Counted from the first letter of the stretch, positions 7,703-15,559 are shown. The stretch: 43,523 nt of DNA from an uncultured Bacteroidales bacterium (GCA_947290775.1 CAMYPM010000014.1:1-43523), one strand, 5' to 3'. Translations and numbers: made by a program. Notes: generated by a model from the letters alone, not told the origin.

Positions 7703-8954
7703 CGGAGATAGCAGGAATCTTTCTCTTATGCCGGACAAATCCGTCCATCTGATCATTACGTCGCCCCCGTATTGGCAATTGAAAGATTATGGGAGTGATG
7801 GGCAAATAGGATTTCATGATAGTTACGAAAGTTATATCAACAATCTGAATATGGTCTGGGCGGAGTGCAATCGAGTATTGCATGACGGTTGCCGTTTGTG
7901 CATAAATATAGGAGACCAATTCGCTCGTTCCGTCTATTACGGACGTTATAAAGTGATTCCCATAAGAACCGAAATCATACGTTTTTGCGAAGCTCTCGGA
8001 ATGGATTATATGGGAGCCGTAATTTGGCAGAAGCAAACAACGATGAATACGACAGGGGGAGGAGCTGTTATGGGTAGTTTTCCTTATCCTCGAAACGGTA
8101 TTTTGAAAATAGATTACGAATTTATCCTAATTTTCAAAAAACAAGGTAAGGCTCCCGTTCCCGCTATTGAGCAAAAGCAATGTTCGGAAATGACAAAAGA
8201 TGAATGGAATACATTTTTTGCTTCCCATTGGAATTTCGGTGGGGCTAAACAAGACGGACACATTGCGGTATTTCCTGAAGAATTGCCGCACCGTTTGATA
8301 AAAATGTTCTCTTTTGCTGGAGAAACGGTATTCGATCCATTCATGGGTAGCGGGACTACGGCTTTGGCAGCGCGTAATCTGCAACGTAATTCTATCGGGT
8401 ATGAAATAAATCCCGATTATAAAAAATACTATGAGGAAAAGGTCGCTTCATCCTTTTCGTTCGGCAATGTAGAATATAGATACAGCAACGATAGATCTGT
8501 TTTCGACATGGACGAAAAGAAGAAAACTTTGCCTTATATATTCAGTGACCCGCACAAAATGGAAAGCAAAATCGAGATTAAGAAGTTGCAATTCGGTTCA
8601 CGGATAGATAAAGACAAGAAAGAACGGGAAGAGTATTTTTCTGTAAAAACGATTTTGTCACCAAATACTATTGTATTGAACAATGGACTTACCATACGAC
8701 TGCTCGGAATCAAAGAAAAGCCATCTGTCAATGGTAATGCGACAAAATTTCTTGCGGAAAAGACAAAAGGAAGGAAGGTCTTTTTACGTTACGATGCCAT
8801 AAAGTATGACGATAAAGATTTGTTGTTGTGCTACTTATACTTAGACAACAAAACTTTTATAAATGCACATATGCTGAAAAACGGTTTGGCAGACGTGGAC
8901 TATTCTTTTGATTTCAAATATAAAAACAAATTCGAGAAACTGATAAACCTATAA
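7671..8954 (+). CDS. Beta-class DNA methyltransferase (probably N4-cytosine) fused to a staphylococcal-nuclease-like domain
   Basis: ATG 7671 gives 427 residues; a TTG 12 bases earlier is less likely. Catalytic motif IV TSPPYW (about 30-35) precedes the AdoMet motif DPFMGSGTT (222-230), the beta-class order, and SPPYW is common among N4-cytosine enzymes. The methyltransferase part ends near 260. After a charged linker, residues about 321-418 resemble an SNase/OB-fold domain: NGLTIRLLGI, then FLAEKTKGRKVFLRYD, DLLLCYLYLD and INAHMLKNGLADVD. The SNase arginine of the RLL motif seems kept (Arg343), but the acidic residues of the usual DxPE that follows read KEKP, so nuclease activity is doubtful. 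The next gene, four bases downstream, looks like the cognate endonuclease. Confidence 0.88.
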   Translation: MEIKTIHTLINGDSRNLSLMPDKSVHLIITSPPYWQLKDYGSDGQIGFHDSYESYINNLNMVWAECNRVLHDGCRLCINIGDQFARSVYYGRYKVIPIRTEIIRFCEALGMDYMGAVIWQKQTTMNTTGGGAVMGSFPYPRNGILKIDYEFILIFKKQGKAPVPAIEQKQCSEMTKDEWNTFFASHWNFGGAKQDGHIAVFPEELPHRLIKMFSFAGETVFDPFMGSGTTALAARNLQRNSIGYEINPDYKKYYEEKVASSFSFGNVEYRYSNDRSVFDMDEKKKTLPYIFSDPHKMESKIEIKKLQFGSRIDKDKKEREEYFSVKTILSPNTIVLNNGLTIRLLGIKEKPSVNGNATKFLAEKTKGRKVFLRYDAIKYDDKDLLLCYLYLDNKTFINAHMLKNGLADVDYSFDFKYKNKFEKLINL

Positions 8955-8958
8955 CGTT

Positions 8959-9642
8959 ATGGATAGATATTCAATGAATTTCGGGAAAAAGGAACGCGTG
9001 CTGAACTACACTTGCCAAACATACCAATTATCCCGTCCGAATAAAGTAGGTGCTGTAATGGCTCTTATTCGCGATTGCCAACCTTCTTCGTTCGATGAAT
9101 GGCAATCATGGTATTTCGAAAATGCTCATACCGCAGGAAAAAATCCGACGAAAATCACAGTCGAAAGTCTCCATGAATTGGGTGAACGGTTGTATGCAAA
9201 AATTACGGAAGTCGTGATTCCGGAATGGGAAGCAGCTTTTCGTGAATTGACAGAACAGGACTGCATTGACTATATATACAATCTGACTATAAATCGTACT
9301 TATGACGGTTATATACGAGAAAAGTCTGTAATCAATGACGGATTGGTTAAAGTATTTCCTAATATCAACTTCGAAGAAAGCGATCCCGAATTGGATCATG
9401 CTGGAGATATTGATTATATCGCAAAAATCGGAGATAAAGCCATAGGCATACAAATCAAACCGATAACAGCGAGTGCCAATTTCGGTAGTTATTCGCTGAC
9501 TGAGCGAATGAAAGTGAGTTTCGAATCGTTCAAAGAACGATATGGCGGTAATGTGTTTATCGTATTCAGCTTAGATGGAGAAATTGCCAATAAAGAGGTT
9601 ATAGGTCAGATTCAATCCGAAATAGATCGGTTGTCTAATTGA
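8959..9642 (+). CDS. MjaI-family type II restriction endonuclease
   Basis: The 227-residue product matches my recall of MjaI-type restriction endonucleases, whose prototype cuts CTAG. It has a PD-(D/E)XK-like core near residues 141-162: ESDPELDHAGDIDYIAKIGD followed by AIGIQIKP, with Asp and the QIK lysine as likely metal and catalytic residues. An early conserved part reads RPNKVGAVMALIRDCQPSSF. The N4-type methyltransferase directly upstream fits CTAG protection in this family, so the pair probably forms a complete type II system. Recognition sequence is inferred by family only. Confidence 0.75.
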   Translation: MDRYSMNFGKKERVLNYTCQTYQLSRPNKVGAVMALIRDCQPSSFDEWQSWYFENAHTAGKNPTKITVESLHELGERLYAKITEVVIPEWEAAFRELTEQDCIDYIYNLTINRTYDGYIREKSVINDGLVKVFPNINFEESDPELDHAGDIDYIAKIGDKAIGIQIKPITASANFGSYSLTERMKVSFESFKERYGGNVFIVFSLDGEIANKEVIGQIQSEIDRLSN

Positions 9643-9668
9643 GCACACTCTGTTTTTGAAATCGGATT

Positions 9669-10751
9669 ATGAAAGGAAAGAATATCAAAAACGAATCGTT
9701 CCCATCTATTGAAGTTATCGACTTATTTTGCGGTATCGGCGGATTGAGTTTCGGGATGAAAAGCAAGGGATTCAATATCCTTGCAGGGTATGATCTCGAT
9801 GCGACCTGCCGGTATGCTTATGAAACGAATAACAATGCGAAATTCATATATAAGGATATTAAAACGGTGTCTCCGGATGAAATCCGCACAGCCTACGGCA
9901 AAGGATCTATTAGAGTGTTGGCAGGATGCGCCCCTTGTCAACCGTTTTCGTCGTATGCATTCAAAAACAAAAAGAAAGATCCGAATAAATACGATTTATT
10001 ATATGAATTCGGACGATTGGTCAAGGCTGTTCATCCCGACATCGTTACGATGGAAAACGTGGCTCAAATCTTATCTTTCAAAGAAAAGCCCGTTTTATCC
10101 GATTTCGAGAATCTTTTGAAAAATGAAGGATATCATGTGTGGGTAAATCCAGTATATTGCCCCGATTACGGAATACCGCAAACTAGGAAAAGATTGGTGT
10201 TATTAGCATCGCGATTGGGAAATATCGAGTTGATCAACCCGACGCATAAGCCTAACGAGTACAAGACGGTGAAAGAAACGATCGGAGATTTACCCGAACT
10301 CAAAGCCGGAGAAACCGATAAAAACGATCCGTTGCATAGAGCCAAAGCATTATCGCCATTAAATCTCGAACGTCTTCATCATACTCCGTACGGAGGCAGT
10401 TGGAAAGATTGGCCGAAGGATTTGCAATTGCGGTGTCATAAAACCGATAACGGACGCTCGTTTGGTAGTGTCTACGGTAGAATGGTTTGGGAAAAACCAG
10501 CCCCTACTATGACAACTCAATGCACTGGTTTAGGCAATGGCAGATTCGGACATCCTATACAAGATCGTGCTATTTCCATTAGAGAAGCTGCTCTTATACA
10601 AACTTTCCCGATGACGTATAAATTTTTCGCTGACGAAGAGTATGTCGCTATTACCAAAGCATCGAGATATATCGGCAATGCCGTTCCACCGAGACTGGGA
10701 GAAGTCATAGCCGAGAGTATTATATGCCATTTGACGCGAATTGTCAACTAA
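9669..10751 (+). CDS. C5-cytosine DNA methyltransferase (Dcm family)
   Basis: The 360-residue enzyme methylates C5 of cytosine using AdoMet. The ten-motif layout is intact: motif I DLFCGIGGLSFGM (about residues 18-30), motif IV GCAPCQPFS with the catalytic Cys (about 87-95), motif VI MENV, motif VIII QTRKRLVLLAS, a short target recognition region, and motifs IX-X near the C-terminus (REAALIQTFP, then RYIGNAVPPRLGEV). It starts 26 bases after the endonuclease gene and ends four bases before the GHKL-TIR gene. With the Vsr gene at the operon end it probably belongs to that second module rather than to the MjaI pair. The target sequence cannot be read from the sequence alone. Confidence 0.95.
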   Translation: MKGKNIKNESFPSIEVIDLFCGIGGLSFGMKSKGFNILAGYDLDATCRYAYETNNNAKFIYKDIKTVSPDEIRTAYGKGSIRVLAGCAPCQPFSSYAFKNKKKDPNKYDLLYEFGRLVKAVHPDIVTMENVAQILSFKEKPVLSDFENLLKNEGYHVWVNPVYCPDYGIPQTRKRLVLLASRLGNIELINPTHKPNEYKTVKETIGDLPELKAGETDKNDPLHRAKALSPLNLERLHHTPYGGSWKDWPKDLQLRCHKTDNGRSFGSVYGRMVWEKPAPTMTTQCTGLGNGRFGHPIQDRAISIREAALIQTFPMTYKFFADEEYVAITKASRYIGNAVPPRLGEVIAESIICHLTRIVN

Positions 10752-10755
10752 CTCC

Positions 10756-12639
10756 ATGAATATTTATATGAAAGAATATCAGCTTAATGTCGATCCTCGG
10801 ATTTTAGAGTTGTTGGGACCGAATCTTTATACGAATATTTATTATGTATTGGCCGAACTTGTTGCTAATGCGTATGATGCAGATGCACATAATGTATATA
10901 TCATTTCTAATAAAGACGATATCAGAATCGAGGATGATGGGCATGGTATGTCTTATCAGAATGGAGAAGTAAAGAAGTTCTTGAACGTAGCCGGTGTCTC
11001 TCGAGTTAAAGAAGAAGAATCTATGACACGTTCCGGAGAGAGACGAAAAATGGGACGAAAAGGCGTTGGTAAGTTGGCGGCATTGTCTGTTTCCGAATCC
11101 GTTGATGTAATGACTATCAGCGATAACGAGAAATCCGGTTTCGTTTTATCTCGTAGACCGATAGACGGGAATAAGTTACGACCTATTGCCGATGATGATA
11201 TAAAATTCGTATATATTCAAGAGCATGGAACAGCGATCGTAATGAGGAATCCTCAATACAGATTGAATAAATCTATGGATTCGGTTAAACGGAATTTGTT
11301 AAAAATATTCCCATTAGTCAACGATAATTTCAAAATACACATAATCAGAGGCAATGAAACAGTTACAATAGACACCTTTGACGAAAATATTGCAAAAGAG
11401 TTATGTGCATTTATATCTTTAGGGGATGACTTTTCCGATTTAGCAAAAAATATTCCTAACCAATATCCGGCAAAACGAACTGAATTAGTTGAGCATAGAG
11501 AGCCGTATACAGAGCCGATCAATCTGAAAGACAATGCAGGAAATGATCATGAATATACGCTTAAAATAATGGGATGGATCGGGGCATACGCTTCTACAAG
11601 AGGGCGTAAAGCGGCACTTACCGATTTCCCCGACAACTTCATATCCCTATATGCGAATAAAAAAATGGGAGAGTTCAATATTTTGCCGATAGTCGGTCAA
11701 AATAAATTGAATGAAGTTTATGTAGTCGGACAACTATATATCGATTTGTTCGAATTATCGGAACTTCCAGATATGGCATTGAGCAATAGGCAAGGCTATA
11801 AGTCCGACGACCCACGATATGAGGCCGTTATAAAATACGTGCGAACTATTCTACTTCCGGATATTCTTCGGAAAAGAGGTTTGTTTTCTAATGAACAGAA
11901 CAGAGAGAAGAAGCAACGTAAATTGAATGAACAAAAAAATACAGAAGCAAAATTTAGAGAAGCCGTCGACACATTCAGAAATATAGTGAGTGAAAATGCA
12001 GCTGAAAGTATAGGACGATTAGCACCAGATTCTTCGAGAGAAACGATCGAACAAATCATATCCGATGCGATCAATAATAATGCTAATGCTTTAGGATTAA
12101 AAACCGTAGTGGATTCCCAGAAAAAGAAAATACTGATTAGTCACGCTTCTAAAGACAAAGCATTAGCTGATTTGATATACTCATTTTTAGTATTTAATAA
12201 CATTCCGCCCGAAGATATCTTATACACGAGTTGCGACGATGAAATTAGCCGCATTCCCGAAGGGACTGCATCGATATATAACTATTTACGGGATTTCTTT
12301 GTGGAAAGTTACTCTAATCAAAAAATCTTCGTCATATTCGTTACGAGTGATAACACCCCGAGTGCATGGGGTGCGATGACAGAAATCGGAGCATCTTGGA
12401 TCACACAAGTAGATAATAGAATCTTTAATATTCCCCCATTCCGACCGCAACATCCCTTAAATGATGAAGCTTTATGGCATAGTACGGAACGAAACGAGAA
12501 TGATGAACTATGTATGACCAAACTAAATGCCGATATTTTTTGCCAGAAAATAGAAGCGACTTGCGACAAGCTCGGCTATGCAAAGAAAAGTCGTAAAGAA
12601 AATATGGATCATCTTAAAGAACGAATCGTTATTAAGTAG
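10756..12639 (+). CDS. GHKL (MORC/MutL/Hsp90-like) ATPase fused to a C-terminal TIR domain
   Basis: ATG 10756 gives 627 residues; a TTG 15 bases upstream overlaps the methyltransferase stop and is less likely. The N-terminal ATPase (about 1-230) has all Bergerat-fold motifs: LAELVANAYDADA (N box, Glu34/Asn38), IEDDGHGM (59-65), and GRKGVGKLAAL (100-110). A middle S5-like part has KAALTDFPDN, and a charged, probably coiled region spans about 375-450. Residues about 457-605 look like a TIR domain: KILISHASKDKALADLI, then IFVIFVTSDNTPSAW and MTEIGASW, with Glu543 as candidate NADase glutamate. GHKL ATPases next to Dcm and Vsr are known as restriction modules; a TIR fusion would supply a cell-suicide effector. 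Toxicity and NAD cleavage are inferred. Confidence 0.85.
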   Translation: MNIYMKEYQLNVDPRILELLGPNLYTNIYYVLAELVANAYDADAHNVYIISNKDDIRIEDDGHGMSYQNGEVKKFLNVAGVSRVKEEESMTRSGERRKMGRKGVGKLAALSVSESVDVMTISDNEKSGFVLSRRPIDGNKLRPIADDDIKFVYIQEHGTAIVMRNPQYRLNKSMDSVKRNLLKIFPLVNDNFKIHIIRGNETVTIDTFDENIAKELCAFISLGDDFSDLAKNIPNQYPAKRTELVEHREPYTEPINLKDNAGNDHEYTLKIMGWIGAYASTRGRKAALTDFPDNFISLYANKKMGEFNILPIVGQNKLNEVYVVGQLYIDLFELSELPDMALSNRQGYKSDDPRYEAVIKYVRTILLPDILRKRGLFSNEQNREKKQRKLNEQKNTEAKFREAVDTFRNIVSENAAESIGRLAPDSSRETIEQIISDAINNNANALGLKTVVDSQKKKILISHASKDKALADLIYSFLVFNNIPPEDILYTSCDDEISRIPEGTASIYNYLRDFFVESYSNQKIFVIFVTSDNTPSAWGAMTEIGASWITQVDNRIFNIPPFRPQHPLNDEALWHSTERNENDELCMTKLNADIFCQKIEATCDKLGYAKKSRKENMDHLKERIVIK

Positions 12640-12641
12640 AG

Positions 12642-13064
12642 ATGGCAGACACGGTCAGTAAAGAAAAGCGTTCGGAAATAATGTCTCATGTCACAGGAAA
12701 GGAAACAAAACCGGAAAAGATCGTCCGAAAATATCTGTTTGCTCAAGGTCTGCGATATCGAAAAAATGTAAAACGGTTGCCGGGAACTCCGGATATCGTT
12801 CTTCAAAAGTACAAAGCTGTAATATTCGTGAATGGTTGTTTTTGGCATGGACATCAAGGATGTAAATATGCTCATTTACCATCTACGAATTTGGAATATT
12901 GGGAGAAGAAGATTGCGGATAATTTAGAAAGGGACAAACGTAAAACGCAAGAATTAGAAAGGCTTGGCTATCAAGTATCTGTTGTATGGCAATGCCAATT
13001 AAAACCCAAAGTTAGAGAACAAAATTTGAGAAATCTATACAACAATATCGTTGAACATACGTAA
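12642..13064 (+). CDS. vsr: Very short patch repair endonuclease (Vsr)
   Basis: The 140-residue protein is full length for Vsr, which nicks T:G mismatches left by deamination of 5-methylcytosine. Family signatures are clear: RSEIMSHVTGKETKPEKIVR (about 11-30), GLRYRKNVKRLPGTPDIV with the catalytic Asp, FVNGCFWHGHQGCKYA with zinc and catalytic Cys/His residues, and YWEKKIADNLERD. The usual WEC near the C-terminus reads WQC. It starts two bases after the GHKL-TIR stop and closes the operon. Pairing with the C5 methyltransferase in the same operon is normal; in GHKL-associated modules it may also serve restriction. Confidence 0.95.
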   Translation: MADTVSKEKRSEIMSHVTGKETKPEKIVRKYLFAQGLRYRKNVKRLPGTPDIVLQKYKAVIFVNGCFWHGHQGCKYAHLPSTNLEYWEKKIADNLERDKRKTQELERLGYQVSVVWQCQLKPKVREQNLRNLYNNIVEHT

Positions 13065-13119
13065 AATGCCAATCGCTATATACCATAGCCTTCATAAGTA
13101 AGAAAATTATTGCTATAAG

Positions 13120-13150
13120 TTGAGTGTTTTAAGTTATTTGACTATCTTTG
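13120..13150 (+). promoter_or_regulatory. Bacteroidetes-type promoter reading out of the element
   Basis: TTG at 13120-13122, a 20-base spacer, and TATCTTTG at 13143-13150 match the Bacteroidetes -33/-7 consensus. It reads rightwards through the element end towards the GC-rich segment and the host GH3 gene. No ORF follows immediately, so a non-coding transcript or outward expression is possible. Confidence 0.6.
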
Positions 13151-13179
13151 CGAAAGAAGAGTTATTTGACAGCATAGTA

Positions 13180-13190
13180 ACGCAAAACGC
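13180..13190. repeat. Right inverted repeat of the element
   Basis: ACGCAAAACGC is the exact reverse complement of GCGTTTTGCGT at 3599-3609. It lies 121 bases inside the candidate attR, whereas the left copy abuts attL. This asymmetry leaves the true end open. Confidence 0.5.
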
Positions 13191-13310
13191 TGAAATTCGC
13201 ACAGTTTCCAAATCGTTACCTCTATTTCTCAAATAATTCGCTAAAAGTTTATTCCTCAATCGGTTAAGTCAAACCGAGAAAAATCTAAAATATGTTCTGA
13301 TGCTTCAATC

Positions 13311-13331
13311 AAAAGGTTCTGATGTTTCTGC
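13311..13331. repeat. Candidate attR direct repeat
   Basis: This copy reads AAAAGGTTCTG, ATG, TTTCTGC, and matches 3583-3600 apart from the inserted ATG. It marks the possible right end of the element. Confidence 0.4.
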
Positions 13332-13358
13332 AGAGAGATCTATACCTTTTTGTAGGAC

Positions 13359-13493
13359 GGTCAGACCTCCCGAGACCGAGGGGAAACCCGCGACAGCCTT
13401 ACGCTGGAGCAGCCGCTTGATGCGCCAGGCTTCGTGGGATAGCTTAACGCGCTTCCGCCGGGAGGCAGACCGGGCAGCACAATGGAATGCTGC
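13359..13493 (+). ncRNA. GC-rich foldable segment: possible structured RNA or small non-autonomous repeat
   Basis: This segment is much richer in GC than its surroundings. GGTC at 13359-13362 and CCTCCCG at 13366-13372 pair with GACC (13468-13471) and CGGGAGG (13459-13465), giving an 11-bp closing stem around about 86 bases. Inside are a GGG-AAA-CCC mini-hairpin and a CTGG/CCAG helix. A separate hairpin GCAGCA-8-TGCTGC follows at 13474-13493. I do not recognise it as tmRNA, SRP RNA, RNase P, 6S RNA or a known riboswitch. Strand is uncertain. Confidence 0.35.
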
Positions 13494-13592
13494 TATTGGA
13501 AGCATAACACAATTCAACACATGAACATTGCCAAAATAACGTGGAAAAGGGTCTGACTCTAAATTGTAGGTTGATAATTCCCACCTCACTGA

Positions 13593-13622
13593 TTGATTAT
13601 TCAGCTTTAAGCGGTAATTTTG
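13593..13622 (+). promoter_or_regulatory. Promoter of the GH3 gene
   Basis: TTG at 13593-13595, a 19-base spacer and TAATTTTG at 13615-13622 fit the Bacteroidetes promoter consensus. The ATG at 13630 lies only seven bases after the -7 box, so the transcript would have almost no leader. Confidence 0.6.
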
Positions 13623-13629
13623 TAGTAGT

Positions 13630-15546
13630 ATGAGGTGTAGTGCAAAGCAAATAGGCATAAAGGTATTCTTTTGCGCCATAGTAGTCTTACTATGCGGTAG
13701 TCAAGCAGCAGAATCTATGGATGCTACTACCTTTTCTGTAAATGAGCAACCGAAGCGTAAAGAGGCTTCATTACTCTCCATCTGTCGTGAAAAGGAATCT
13801 GAGATAGATGCACTACTCGGCAGTATGTCTATTGAGCAGTTAGTGGGGCAATTGATTGTCCCTATCCTATATCCCTCAACTGATGAATCTCAGATAAAGA
13901 CGGCACAGACCATAGTACACCAACTCGGAGCCGGAGGTATTTTATTCCAAAAGGGCGATCCATTTGCCCAGTATATGATGACCCAACGGCTCAACGAGGT
14001 ATCCGATATTCCGCTTCTGATCACTGCAGATGCTGAATGGGGACTAGCTATGCGCCTCCACTCAACCATTCGCTATCCACGCAATGGAGCTCTATCTAAT
14101 TGCACTTCAGAACAAATTACTCAGATGGGGAACGACCTTGCTGCACAGTGCAGTATAATGGGAATTCACGTCAATTTTGCTCCGGTTGTGGATATAAACA
14201 ACAATCCCGCTAACCCTGTTATTGGCACGAGAAGCTTTGGCACCACTAAGGACGAGGTTATACGCTGTGCCCTTGCTTTTTCTCAAGGTATGGAGAGCAG
14301 AGGAATATTAACGGTAGCTAAGCATTTTCCGGGTCACGGTAATACCAATAAGGACTCCCACAAAACACTTCCCACGATCAGTGGCTCTGCCTCATCAATA
14401 AAAGGAAATGAAATAGCTGCTTTTCGAGCATATATTGCTGCCGGGTATGGAGGTATTATGGTAGGACATCTGTCTGTACCCTCACTGGATAGCTCCAAGA
14501 AACCGGCCTCGCTAAGCAATCCTATTGTGACCACCCTACTTCGTGAGGAACTTGGCTTCCAAGGATTGGTATTCACCGATGGGCTACAGATGTCAGGAGT
14601 ACAGCAAGGTAGTAAGCACCCTATCGGTGTTGCTTGCTTATTGGCCGGTAATGACCTTCTTTTGGGGCCTATTGACCCCATTCAAATGCACAAAGAGATT
14701 GTACAAGCCGTAAATCAGGGAATACTGACAAGATCTTTACTTGAGTCCCATGTAAAGCGAGTACTAAGAGCCAAGTATGCACTTATCGGGAGCATAAAGA
14801 CCGGACAAGAACATAAACACTGCAATAGTGAAAACGAGCTACTCGCAGAAATAAATAGTGAACGCTTCTGTGCCCATGCAGACCAACTATGGTACGAGTC
14901 ACTCCAAATACGAAAAAACGCTGCCCTATTTCCTCTATCAACTCATATCCCTATCGGCCTCTTGGAGTTAGGAAAAGGCGGAGGAGCTACCGGCACTTTC
15001 AGAAAGTCACTCAATGAATTGGGCATCAAGTTACAAGCTGTACTTGTAGCACACGAAGACAACTCTTTGGAGGATATCATCAACCAATTTAAAGGTTGCG
15101 AGATAGTGCTCGTCAATAGCTATGAGGGGAAACAAAATGCTGCTTTAGTAACAGCTCTTTCCTCACACTATAGAGTGATCTATGCACACTTTGCCTCTCC
15201 CTATAGCTTCAACTGCAAGCGTGCAGGAACCAATAAGAGCGAAAGTGTAGTGTGTGCCTATGAATCTTGCGATGAGGCTAAGCGTGCTTATGCAGCACGA
15301 CTTTTCTTCAGCAAGGATAGCGAAGCAAGACAGAAGTTCTACATAGTGCGACCCAAGGGACGAGTGGGGAAAAAGGAGACTATCAACAAGTTCTCCTCTT
15401 TGCCCAATCCCTGCATTGCCGGCATGAAGGCAGTCAGCACGAAAAGGATCCCTAAGCATTCAATAATAAATGCTACATTAGGATACTGTAACTCTAAAAT
15501 ACCTCTTCAGAGACCCGAATGTAATTATAGCAAAAGTCATACGTAA
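13630..15546 (+). CDS. Glycoside hydrolase family 3, beta-N-acetylhexosaminidase-like
   Basis: The 638-residue product has a signal peptide (residues about 1-30, hydrophobic VFFCAIVVLLCG), so it acts in the periplasm or outside. The GH3 barrel covers about 60-390 and shows the NagZ-like signature KHFPGHGNTNKDSH (about 231-244), a catalytic nucleophile aspartate in VFTDGLQMSG (about 316), and VNFAPVVDINNNP earlier. The remaining 220 residues form a second domain that I cannot place. Many Bacteroidetes relatives are longer through a beta-lactamase-like domain, which is absent here. Likely substrates are peptidoglycan or host glycan GlcNAc linkages (inference). It leads a run of co-directional genes with short gaps. 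Confidence 0.88.
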   Translation: MRCSAKQIGIKVFFCAIVVLLCGSQAAESMDATTFSVNEQPKRKEASLLSICREKESEIDALLGSMSIEQLVGQLIVPILYPSTDESQIKTAQTIVHQLGAGGILFQKGDPFAQYMMTQRLNEVSDIPLLITADAEWGLAMRLHSTIRYPRNGALSNCTSEQITQMGNDLAAQCSIMGIHVNFAPVVDINNNPANPVIGTRSFGTTKDEVIRCALAFSQGMESRGILTVAKHFPGHGNTNKDSHKTLPTISGSASSIKGNEIAAFRAYIAAGYGGIMVGHLSVPSLDSSKKPASLSNPIVTTLLREELGFQGLVFTDGLQMSGVQQGSKHPIGVACLLAGNDLLLGPIDPIQMHKEIVQAVNQGILTRSLLESHVKRVLRAKYALIGSIKTGQEHKHCNSENELLAEINSERFCAHADQLWYESLQIRKNAALFPLSTHIPIGLLELGKGGGATGTFRKSLNELGIKLQAVLVAHEDNSLEDIINQFKGCEIVLVNSYEGKQNAALVTALSSHYRVIYAHFASPYSFNCKRAGTNKSESVVCAYESCDEAKRAYAARLFFSKDSEARQKFYIVRPKGRVGKKETINKFSSLPNPCIAGMKAVSTKRIPKHSIINATLGYCNSKIPLQRPECNYSKSHT

Positions 15547-15559
15547 AGGAAAGATAACA

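Larger units (their letters stand above)
3583..13331. mobile_element. Integrated mobilizable element carrying a defence operon
   Basis: The segment holds a tyrosine recombinase at its left edge, a small helix-turn-helix gene, an oriT-like tract, a MobV relaxase, and six defence genes as cargo. The limits are inferred from an imperfect direct repeat: 3583-3600 reads AAAAGGTTCTGTTTCTGC, and 13311-13331 has the same bases with ATG inserted after AAAAGGTTCTG. An 11-base inverted repeat lies near both ends (3599-3609 and 13180-13190). There are no type IV secretion genes, so it would depend on a helper element for transfer. By eye the integrase-relaxase part is richer in GC than the defence cargo, which suggests different origins. 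The exact ends remain uncertain. Confidence 0.65.
13065..13629. other. Right junction of the mobile element and GC-rich foldable segment
   Basis: This 565-base gap has no convincing protein gene. It holds a promoter pointing right (13120-13150), the right inverted repeat (13180-13190), a CGGTT/AACCG hairpin (13261-13276), the candidate attR repeat (13311-13331), a GC-rich structured segment (13359-13493) and the promoter of the GH3 gene (13593-13622). Confidence 0.6.

Noticed and set aside
13359..13493. Cobalamin riboswitch, tmRNA, SRP RNA, 6S RNA or RNase P RNA
   Set aside because: GGGGAAACCCGCGAC looked partly like a cobalamin box, but the rest of the conserved core is missing, and none of the other RNA signatures is present.
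3178..13629. tRNA gene as integration target
   Set aside because: No cloverleaf or T-loop sequence is visible at either end of the element.
13305..13679. Minus-strand 124-codon frame and plus-strand 74-codon frame over the GC-rich segment
   Set aside because: Both cross the palindromic segment and the GH3 promoter, have odd composition and no domain signals; the segment looks structural rather than coding.
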